Source of the DNA: JALYYC01 sp039922495
GTDB taxonomy: Bacteria; Chloroflexota; Dormibacteria; CF-121
Direction: 5' to 3'
NCBI GenBank assembly: GCA_039922495.1
Contig: JBDTEO010000023.1
Span: 3,299 to 67,298, forward strand
Length of the DNA stretch: 64,000 nucleotides
Shown: positions 58,125 to 64,000 of the stretch, piece by piece
Layout: every line of letters begins with the position of its first letter
How positions within the stretch are numbered: the first letter of the stretch is position 1
Position numbers and translations under genes: made by a program
The notes under the pieces: model-generated
The model's input: the letters and a program-made list of their open reading frames with translations, nothing else
The model's database searches: none
What the model was told of the DNA's origin: nothing

Positions 58125-59111
58125 ATGGCACCGGCCCGCATCCCCCTCGAGCCGGTGGATTCCCTCGTCATCACGACGCTGGTCGAGAATACCTACGACA
58201 TCTTCATGCCGGACCAGGGGCCGGCGCACCGCCAGGGGCCTGACCCAAACGGACCGCGCCTCGAAGCCGCCACCATGGTCGATCGGCAGGCCCCCGACCA
58301 GCTGATCGCCGAACACGGCTTCTCGCTGCTCTTGACCGTCACCATCGGCCAGGGCGTACATCGATTCCTCTTCGACTGCGGCGTCAGCCCGACCGGAATG
58401 GTCGAGAACATGCGGCGGTTGAGCCTCGACCCGACGGAGATCGAGGCGGTGATCTGCAGCCACGGCCACTTCGATCACACCACCGGACTCGATGCCTTGA
58501 TCCAGCGGCTCGGCCGGCGCAATCTGCCGATCCTGCTGCACCCCGATTTCTGGAACCGTCGGCGGGTGACCCTGCCGGGGCGGCCGCCGAATGAGTTACC
58601 TACCACCAGCCGGCGGGCGCTCGAGGAGGCCGGTTTCACCATCATCGAGGAGCGGCAGTCGAGCTTCCTGTTTGAGAATGCCGTGCTGATCACGGGCGAG
58701 GTCGACCGCACCACCGGGTATGAGCCGGGCTTTCCGGTGCAGCAGGCCTGGCGGAACGGCGCCTGGGAGCCGGACCCCCTGGTCCTCGACGACCAGGCGG
58801 TGGTGGTCAACGTTCGCGGCCAGGGGCTGGTCGTCATCACCGGTTGCGGCCACGCGGGCGTCGTCAACATCACGCGTTACGCGCGGGCGTTGACCGGCGT
58901 GGACGACCTCCATGCCGTGATCGGTGGGTTCCATCTGAACGGCCCGCTCTACGAACCCCTGATCGAGCAGGTCTGCCGGGACCTCTTCGCCATGCACCCC
59001 CATTTCCTGGTTCCGGCGCATTGCACCGGCTGGCGAGCGCAACATGCCCTGGCGCGGGTCTTCGGTGATCGGTTCATCCCCAACGCGGTTGGCACGCGGT
59101 ACACCCTGTAA
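58125..59111 (+). CDS. MBL-fold metallo-hydrolase, COG1237 type
   Basis: A 328-residue metallo-beta-lactamase-fold protein. LVITTLVENTYDIFM is the family opening (usually TL-x-DN). The metal site is SHGHFDHTTGL (His113, His115, Asp117, His118), with VITGEVDRTTGYEPGFP, TGCGHAGVVNI and VIGGFHLNGP. COG1237 includes dihydropterin-linked phosphate synthases of methanopterin-like pathways, but most bacterial members are uncharacterised. Metal ligands are intact. An in-frame ATG 36 nt upstream would add a hydrophobic head, but the TACCAT box suggests otherwise. Confidence 0.82.
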   Translation: MAPARIPLEPVDSLVITTLVENTYDIFMPDQGPAHRQGPDPNGPRLEAATMVDRQAPDQLIAEHGFSLLLTVTIGQGVHRFLFDCGVSPTGMVENMRRLSLDPTEIEAVICSHGHFDHTTGLDALIQRLGRRNLPILLHPDFWNRRRVTLPGRPPNELPTTSRRALEEAGFTIIEERQSSFLFENAVLITGEVDRTTGYEPGFPVQQAWRNGAWEPDPLVLDDQAVVVNVRGQGLVVITGCGHAGVVNITRYARALTGVDDLHAVIGGFHLNGPLYEPLIEQVCRDLFAMHPHFLVPAHCTGWRAQHALARVFGDRFIPNAVGTRYTL

Positions 59112-59138
59112 GGCCGCGTTGGGGAGACCGAGCGTCGA

Positions 59139-59657
59139 CTAGGGCTCGCCGAGCAGCTTCAGCCCGTAGGCTTCCTTGAGCGCGGGCACCCAGTCCATGG
59201 ACAGGACATTATGGTGACGGGCGGCCAGGGCCGCCAGCCGTTCCGGCGTCTCCGGTCCGGGGTTCTTTACGAGATCGCCCATCTCCTCAAAGAATTTTTC
59301 GAACGCGGCCGGCGAGAGGATCTCGAGGATCCGGGCCGGCTTGTCGGTGGCATTCCAGAACGTGTGCATGATGCCGCGCGGCTTCAAGACATAGGTGCCG
59401 ACCGTCGCCGTGAGGATGCGGTCGCCGATCCGTGCGCCGATCTCGCCTTCCAGGACGTAGGAATACTCGTCAGTGTCGGCATGCGTATGGGGAGGAATCA
59501 GCCGGTGCGGCGCGACCGGGTGCTCGACCACCGCCAGGGAACCGCCAGTCTCACTGCCAAAGATCTTGAAGTCAACCCCAAACCCGCCTTCATAAAAGGA
59601 CTTCCCGCGCCGCTCTCCGGGGTCGACCGTTAACCGTTGCGCCTCAACTACTTGCAT
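59139..59657 (-). CDS. Cupin-domain protein, quercetinase-like
   Basis: A 172-residue cupin. Motif 1 is PPHTHADTDEYSYVLEGEIG with His, His and Glu ligands, and motif 2 is KPRGIMHTFWNATD. The C-terminal helices (FEKFFEEMGDLVKNPG) are typical of quercetin 2,3-dioxygenase-like bacterial cupins. GAGGAG lies 8 nt before the ATG at 59657, which decides it over the GTG at 59666. It lies 12 nt downstream of the TetR gene in the same direction, so it is probably controlled by it. Confidence 0.83.
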   Translation of the reverse strand: MQVVEAQRLTVDPGERRGKSFYEGGFGVDFKIFGSETGGSLAVVEHPVAPHRLIPPHTHADTDEYSYVLEGEIGARIGDRILTATVGTYVLKPRGIMHTFWNATDKPARILEILSPAAFEKFFEEMGDLVKNPGPETPERLAALAARHHNVLSMDWVPALKEAYGLKLLGEP

Positions 59658-59669
59658 CCTTACCACTCC

Positions 59670-60275
59670 TCAGGTTGGATTCCGCCGATTTGGTCGATTC
59701 CCGCTCAGCCATCGCGTCAAGAGATCCGTGACCAGGGCTGCGGCCTCGCTGGTGGATAGGCCGCGGTCGTGGAGCGTGCTCCAGCTCGAAAAGCTGGTCA
59801 AGGCCACCGTCGCATCGACGGCATGTGCGCGCCCCCCGGGGCCCAGGGCAAGGCGAACCAGGCCTTCATAGGCTTCCTCGTTACGTCGATAGATCCGGTC
59901 CAGTGCGGGAACCCGTCGACGATCGCCGATACCGTGACGGAGCCAGGTGGCAGCGCGCTCGTAGAAGGCAAAGGATTCGCGAACCAGGATGGCGATCCGC
60001 GCTGCGCCAGCCGGCTCACCACGGAAGATGTCCGGCGTTGGAGGCCGGGTGAACTGGGCGGCGTGGGAGGTACAGGCGGGGATCAGCTCGTCATTGCTCG
60101 GGAAGTAGCGGTACACGGTCCCGAGGGCGACGTCGGCCCGTTCGGCGATATCCGCCCAGCGAGTCGCAGCGGTCCCCCGCTCTCCATGCAGCGCGACGGC
60201 CGCCTCGACCACCCGCCGGCGGGTAGCCCCGCTGGCCGCCATCCGCCGATCCATGACGTATTTCCGCGGCGACAT
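59670..60275 (-). CDS. TetR-family transcriptional regulator
   Basis: A 201-residue repressor. The N-terminal HTH (about residues 20-65) reads VVEAAVALHGERGTAATRWA and DIAERADVALGTVYRYFPSN, followed by a helical ligand-binding domain. The ATG at 60275 is adjacent to a 23-bp inverted repeat, the likely operator, so the gene should be autoregulated. The cupin gene follows directly and probably belongs to the regulon, with the divergent debranching enzyme gene also within reach. Ligand unknown. Confidence 0.88.
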   Translation of the reverse strand: MSPRKYVMDRRMAASGATRRRVVEAAVALHGERGTAATRWADIAERADVALGTVYRYFPSNDELIPACTSHAAQFTRPPTPDIFRGEPAGAARIAILVRESFAFYERAATWLRHGIGDRRRVPALDRIYRRNEEAYEGLVRLALGPGGRAHAVDATVALTSFSSWSTLHDRGLSTSEAAALVTDLLTRWLSGNRPNRRNPT

Positions 60276-60279
60276 ATTA

Positions 60280-60302
60280 ATTGAGTCGATGATCTACTCA
60301 AT
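60280..60302. promoter_or_regulatory. Inverted repeat, probable TetR operator
   Basis: ATTGAGT (60280-60286) and ACTCAAT (60296-60302) are perfect 7-bp arms with a 9-nt centre, 4 nt upstream of the tetR ATG. On the minus strand TTGACA (60312-60317) lies just upstream, so the repeat would cover the -10 region of tetR. It is 35 nt from the -10 box of the divergent gene. Confidence 0.65.
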
Positions 60303-60337
60303 ATCGAAGAATGTCAAGTCCGGCAACGACCAATTCG

Positions 60338-60343
60338 TAAGCT
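60338..60343 (+). promoter_or_regulatory. -10 box TAAGCT, leaderless start
   Basis: TAAGCT then 7 nt and the ATG at 60351 of the debranching enzyme gene. The same hexamer is used at 36945. Confidence 0.55.
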
Positions 60344-60350
60344 AACTTCG

Positions 60351-62516
60351 ATGCCGGTCAGCCAGGGGTCGCCGTCGGTCACCATCAATCACGATCACCA
60401 GTTCCTGGTCTGCGATGTCGATGGAACGATGGAGCCGACCGGCGACGTCGGCTTCTTTGCCCGCGACACCCGCTTCGTCTCGTCCTATCGCATCACCATC
60501 AACGGACGGACTCCCCTCTTGCTCGATGGCAGCGCCGTCGACCATTTCTCAGCCAGGCACGAATACCTCACGCCCGACCTGCCGCTCACCGGCCAGATCG
60601 ACGGCACCGACGCCATGCTGAAGGCTCGGTCGATCGGCTTCCGTCTCGACCGCACGATCTTCGAGGGTATCCACGAGGACTACGACTTCTACAGCTATGC
60701 CCCGATTCCCGTGCGGCTGGTGGTCGAGATCGCGATCGAATCCGACTTCGCCGATATCTTCGACGTGCGCCGCAAACGGCTGGTTCGCCGTGGCGATATC
60801 CAAAGCGCATGGCACGAAAAGGCCGCAGAATTGCGAACCGCCTACAGCAATCAGACCTTCAAGCGCGACCTCATCCTGCGGGTGACCAAGAGCGGGTCGC
60901 TGCCCGAGTACGCGAACGGCCGGATCGTGTTCGTCATCAACCTCGCGCCCAAGTCGACCTGGCACAGCTGCCTCGAGTGGTCGCCGGTCATCGACGGCCA
61001 CCGGGCCCGCGTCCTCCCCTGCTACGCCGTCGGGAACCGGCACCCGGATATGGCGACCGGCAAGCTGCCCCCGGTGATGTTGGAAACCAGCCACCCGATC
61101 CTGCCCAAGATCTGGGCGCAGGCCGTCGATGACATGGAGGCGCTGCGGATGTCCGATTTCGCGGTCAAGAAGAGCGTTTATGTGCCGGCCGCTGGGATTC
61201 CCTGGTACGTGACGCTGTTCGGCCGCGACTCCCTGGTGGTCGCGATGGAGAGCATCACCGCCTTTCCCGAGTTTGCCCTTGGCGCGCTCGACCGGCTGGC
61301 CAAAGTGCAGGCCACCAACGACAACGCGGAGCAGGACAAGGAGCCGGGGAAGATCCCGCACGAGCTCCGCTTTGGCGAGATCGCCAGCCTCGGGCTGTTG
61401 CCCTTCGCGCCCTATTACGGCACGCACGATGCCACCCCGCTCTATTTGATCGTGCTGTCGTATGCCTACCAGTGGTCCGCCGATGAGGACCTGGTCAACA
61501 AGTACCGATTGAACGCCGAGCAGGCGCTGGATTGGCTGATCAACTACGGCGACCGGGACGGCGACGGCTTCCAGGAGTACAAGACCCGATCCAGCCGCGG
61601 CTTTTACAACATGGGCTGGAAGGACTCGCACGACGCGATCCAGCACGAGGACGGCACCATCGCCTCCTTGCCGATCGCCCTCTGCGAGCTGCAGGGCTAC
61701 GCCTTCGACGCCTACCTGCGCATGTCCGAGATCTTCAAGGTCTGGGGCGATGACGCGCGGGCCGAGGAGCTCCGCCAGCGCGCGCTCACGCTGTACGAGC
61801 GTTTTAACGAAACGTTCTGGTGGGAGAGCGAGGGCACCTACTACCTCGCGCTCGATGGCGAGAAGAAGCCGGTCAAGAGCGTGGCCTCGAATGCCGGCCA
61901 CCTGCTCGCGAGCGGCATCGTGCCTCTCGATCGCGCCAACCGCGTGGTCGACCGGCTGATGCGACCCGATATGTGGAGCGGCTGGGGGGTCCGAACCCTC
62001 TCGAGCGAGCACAAAAGCTTCAACCCGCACTCCTACCATTGCGGCTCCGTCTGGCCGCACGACAATGCCACCATCGCCGGTGGCTTCCGCCGCGCCGGCC
62101 GCCACAAGGAGGCCCAGATGATCGCCGAGGGCACCTTCGCCGCGGCGGAGCGCTTCGATTCCTACCGGTTGCCGGAGCTATTTGCCGGGATCACGCGCGA
62201 GGAAGGAACGTTCCCGGTCCCCTACCTCGGCACCAACGTCCCCCAGGCCTGGAGCGCCGCGGCGGTCTTCCGGCTGGTCGCGATCCTCTGCGGCATCCAC
62301 ACCAACGGGCGGGCCAAAACCATCTACGTCAACCCGGCGATGCCGTGGTGGCTGCCCAACCTGACGCTGCGCAACCTTCGGGCCGGAAAAGGGGCGATGG
62401 ACCTGCACGTGCAGAACGACCACGTCGAGGCCCTGAGCAACACCACGGGCTTCGAGATCGTCCAGGGCCAGGTGCCGCAGGGGCCGCTCGCGGCCGCCCC
62501 CCTCGCACGGGCCTAG
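60351..62516 (+). CDS. Amylo-alpha-1,6-glucosidase / glycogen debranching enzyme family protein
   Basis: A 721-residue cytoplasmic protein. An N-terminal beta-rich domain (about 1-250; FLVCDVDGTMEPTGDVGFFA, ARDTRFVSSYRITINGRTPL) of the GDE_N_bis type is followed by an (alpha/alpha)6 catalytic barrel. Barrel markers are GIPWYVTLFGRDSLVVAMES, YGDRDGDGFQEYKTRSSRG, NMGWKDSHDAIQHEDG, HSYHCGSVWPHDNATIAGGF and ELFAGITREEGTFPVPY. Length and domain order are normal for bacterial members of this family, which act on alpha-glucans or related sugars. A sugar ABC transporter operon converges on it from downstream. Confidence 0.9.
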   Translation: MPVSQGSPSVTINHDHQFLVCDVDGTMEPTGDVGFFARDTRFVSSYRITINGRTPLLLDGSAVDHFSARHEYLTPDLPLTGQIDGTDAMLKARSIGFRLDRTIFEGIHEDYDFYSYAPIPVRLVVEIAIESDFADIFDVRRKRLVRRGDIQSAWHEKAAELRTAYSNQTFKRDLILRVTKSGSLPEYANGRIVFVINLAPKSTWHSCLEWSPVIDGHRARVLPCYAVGNRHPDMATGKLPPVMLETSHPILPKIWAQAVDDMEALRMSDFAVKKSVYVPAAGIPWYVTLFGRDSLVVAMESITAFPEFALGALDRLAKVQATNDNAEQDKEPGKIPHELRFGEIASLGLLPFAPYYGTHDATPLYLIVLSYAYQWSADEDLVNKYRLNAEQALDWLINYGDRDGDGFQEYKTRSSRGFYNMGWKDSHDAIQHEDGTIASLPIALCELQGYAFDAYLRMSEIFKVWGDDARAEELRQRALTLYERFNETFWWESEGTYYLALDGEKKPVKSVASNAGHLLASGIVPLDRANRVVDRLMRPDMWSGWGVRTLSSEHKSFNPHSYHCGSVWPHDNATIAGGFRRAGRHKEAQMIAEGTFAAAERFDSYRLPELFAGITREEGTFPVPYLGTNVPQAWSAAAVFRLVAILCGIHTNGRAKTIYVNPAMPWWLPNLTLRNLRAGKGAMDLHVQNDHVEALSNTTGFEIVQGQVPQGPLAAAPLARA

Positions 62517-62521
62517 CGCGA

Positions 62522-62776
62522 GCCCGACACCGCTATCGTCGGTGGCTCGCGTTTCTCTGCATCGCCACCATTGGCGGGTTCGCCTTTTCGTTCATCGCTG
62601 GATTCTCGGTTGGCCGCTTCACGGCGCTTCTTCCGCTTCTGCTGACGGCGTTCGCGATCACCTACGGCCGGTCTGGCCTCTTGCAGGTTGCAGCCTACGT
62701 TGCGGCCATTGGGATCTACGTCTTTCTCGCCTGCCTGGTTGCCTACCTTTTCGCGGCCCGTTTCCCTCCGCGATAA
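62522..62776 (+). CDS. Possible small membrane protein without a clear start codon
   Basis: About 84 codons immediately after the debranching enzyme gene encode a convincing three-helix membrane protein (LAFLCIATIGGFAFSFIAG, TALLPLLLTAFAITYG, VAAYVAAIGIYVFLACLVA) ending at a TAA at 62774. No ATG, GTG or TTG lies in frame near the beginning, so the start is a rare codon or the gene has lost its 5' end. The stretch before 62534 overlaps nothing recognisable. Confidence 0.4.
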   Translation, partial: ARHRYRRWLAFLCIATIGGFAFSFIAGFSVGRFTALLPLLLTAFAITYGRSGLLQVAAYVAAIGIYVFLACLVAYLFAARFPPR

Positions 62777-62838
62777 CTCCCTTCCCGGCGCCTAGCGGAT
62801 ATCTCCCTCCCCCGCTTGCAGAACTAACCCTGGATGCT

Positions 62839-62860
62839 CCCGCCCCCTTTGCGGGGCGGG
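62839..62860. terminator. Convergent hairpin between the debranching-enzyme and sugar-transporter operons
   Basis: CCCGCCCC (62839-62846) pairs perfectly with GGGGCGGG (62853-62860) around CTTTGC. It is nested inside a larger CCCTCCCC...GGGGAGGG arrangement. There is no T-run on either strand; it may act with Rho or be a copy of the dispersed GC-rich palindrome. Confidence 0.45.
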
Positions 62861-62955
62861 ATGGGGAGGGGGTAACGAAAGGTTGCGGACAGCCCGCTCA
62901 CCGAGCTTGATGTCGGCCGTGAGGACAGGGTCGATCGGTTCGAGGACTGGGCCGG

Positions 62956-63882
62956 TTACTTCAACCCGGTGGTCGCGATGCCTCGTACGAAGTACCGCTG
63001 GCCGGCGACGTAGACGATCAGGATGGGAATGATCGCCAGCACCGATCCCGCCATGATCAGGTCCCACTGGTTCTGAAATTGCTGCCGGAAGGTGACCAGG
63101 CCGAGCTGGATGTTGTACATGTTCGAGGTCTGCATGTAGATCAGCCAGTCGAGGAAGTTGTTCCACATGCCGGCGAAGGTGAGGATGCCCGTGGCCAGCA
63201 GCGCCGGCCGCGCCAGCGGCATAACGATCTTCCAGAAGATGCCGAACCAGCCGAGGCCATCCATGATGGCCGCCTCTTCGAGCTCTTTAGGGATGCTTTT
63301 GAAGAACTGCGTCATCAGGAGGATGTAGGCCGGCTGCACGAAATAGAGAACGGGCAGCGCGGCGTAGGTATTGATCAGACCGGTAGCTCCGAAGGAGGGG
63401 AAATGTTGGAGCAAGATGAAGCGCGGCACGAAGAACACGAAGCCCGGGATCACCATGGTGCCGATCATGAGGGCGAAGAGCACCTTCTTGAAGGGGAACT
63501 CGAGCCGGGCAAAGGCGTAGCCCACCAGCGCATCGAAAAACAGGTTCAGGGCCACGATGATCAGGGTCACGAAGAAGCCGTTGAAAACCTGGCGGGGAAA
63601 GTTCTGCGTCTCGGTGAAGACCCGGAGGTAGTTCTCCGGGTGCCAGACGCTCGGCAGCAGTGTCGGTGGAAAGGCGATCACCTCGGCCGAGGTCTTGAAT
63701 GACGAGAGCACCGTCATGACGAAGGGGACGAACAGGAACAGCGTGATGATGCCGTACAGCAGGTAGCGGACGATCACCTCGAGTTGGTTGACACGGTCGG
63801 TGGTGTCCGGCTGAGGGCGTCGTTCCTCTTCAGCCATCGCGATCGGGCCGTCCGCTCCAACGGCGGGGGTGGCAACACTCAT
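62956..63882 (-). CDS. Carbohydrate ABC transporter permease, MalG-like
   Basis: A 308-residue inner-membrane permease with six helices after a polar head of about 35 residues. VPFVMTVLSSFKTSAEV, NGFFVTLIIVALNLFFDALV, YAFARLEFPFKKVLFALMI and the coupling EAA loop EAAIMDGLGWFGIFWKIVMP match the MalG/CUT1 family. The ATG at 63882 begins 1 nt after the stop of the upstream MalF-type permease; an ATG at 63837 would shorten the head. With the nearby debranching enzyme, uptake of an oligosaccharide is likely. Confidence 0.92.
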   Translation of the reverse strand: MSVATPAVGADGPIAMAEEERRPQPDTTDRVNQLEVIVRYLLYGIITLFLFVPFVMTVLSSFKTSAEVIAFPPTLLPSVWHPENYLRVFTETQNFPRQVFNGFFVTLIIVALNLFFDALVGYAFARLEFPFKKVLFALMIGTMVIPGFVFFVPRFILLQHFPSFGATGLINTYAALPVLYFVQPAYILLMTQFFKSIPKELEEAAIMDGLGWFGIFWKIVMPLARPALLATGILTFAGMWNNFLDWLIYMQTSNMYNIQLGLVTFRQQFQNQWDLIMAGSVLAIIPILIVYVAGQRYFVRGIATTGLK

Positions 63883-63883
63883 C

Positions 63884-64000
63884 TCAGTACTCGATCTTGG
63901 TGTCGATGACCCGGCGTGAGAGGAGCGTCAGGCCAAAGATGATGAGCCCGAGGGTGACGGCTTCGGCGCAGGCGATCCCAACGGTTCCGGTGTCTTTGAA
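63884..64000 (-). CDS. Carbohydrate ABC transporter permease, MalF-like (5' part outside window)
   Basis: The last 38 codons of a membrane protein gene that runs off the window: FKDTGTVGIACAEAVTLGLI followed by LLSRRVIDTKIEY and a stop. One hydrophobic helix with a basic cytoplasmic end is the usual C-terminus of CUT1 MalF-type permeases, and its position directly before a MalG-type gene supports this. The binding protein would be expected further upstream. Confidence 0.75.
   Translation of the reverse strand, partial: FKDTGTVGIACAEAVTLGLIIFGLTLLSRRVIDTKIEY

Overview
This 64 kb window is high-GC, densely packed bacterial chromosome. No rRNA or tRNA gene was seen, so the taxon rests on gene content. 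The RpoD-type sigma factor, the many HisKA_3 kinases with a polytopic membrane half, the class III cyclases, an F420/FMN-type (LLM) oxidoreductase, DinB/mycothiol-type proteins and frequent leaderless promoters fit a soil or sediment Terrabacteria lineage such as Chloroflexota/Dormibacterota or a relative. I cannot resolve it further. No prophage, insertion sequence, integron or CRISPR array is visible.

Layout. 1-10 kb: a partial ABC ATPase, a Na+/H+ antiporter, a receiver-like protein lacking its phospho-Asp, a LuxR-type membrane regulator, a DinB/maleylpyruvate-isomerase-like protein, and two OmpR/EnvZ-type two-component systems with small membrane proteins. 10-20 kb: a secreted beta-propeller, a GH2 remnant, two tandem paralogous small proteins just ahead of rpoD (sigA), DinB and SnoaL-like proteins, a decayed cyclase-TPR gene, and a phzF-ridA-arsR operon whose start region carries a perfect 32-bp palindrome. 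20-24.7 kb: paralogous coiled proteins, a DUF2461 protein, a D-threonine-aldolase/D-serine-dehydratase-like enzyme, a HicB-like/DinB protein, a PIN-domain fossil and a secreted ice-binding-like protein with a (PT)n linker. 24.8-34.3 kb: a family III CoA-transferase, CitE-like lyase, acyl-CoA dehydrogenase and MaoC hydratase, with an MFS transporter and a complete branched-chain-amino-acid-type ABC importer. The four enzymes could convert a C5 dicarboxylate (methylsuccinate, mesaconate or itaconate) to acetyl-CoA and pyruvate.

34.3-47 kb is signalling and redox. It holds response regulators, a sensor kinase beside a receiver-HTH-nucleotide-cyclase fusion, and then, divergently, two proteins with C-terminal cyclic-nucleotide-binding domains. 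One of these is fused to a type II NADH dehydrogenase. They are interleaved with a metallo-beta-lactamase-fold hydrolase, a phytoene-desaturase-like oxidoreductase, a membrane cupredoxin and an LLM flavoprotein. This looks like a self-contained make/sense (and perhaps degrade) cyclic-nucleotide circuit tied to electron transfer.

47-55.2 kb is the most unusual part: four large membrane GAF-HisKA_3 kinases in one operon joined by ATGA overlaps, alternating pseudokinase - kinase - pseudokinase - kinase. The two pseudokinases share the same losses (catalytic His, N-box Asn, G1 box). This suggests duplication of a kinase/pseudokinase pair that may work as heterodimers.

55.2-64 kb: an XRE regulator with two paralogous membrane proteins, cupins, an MBL-fold hydrolase, a TetR regulator with an obvious operator, a glycogen-debranching-type amylo-alpha-1,6-glucosidase, and the start of a sugar ABC transporter operon. 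Five decayed gene fragments across the window point to ongoing gene loss. A TANNNT box 6-8 nt ahead of the start codon recurs at about eleven genes, so leaderless transcription appears common here.
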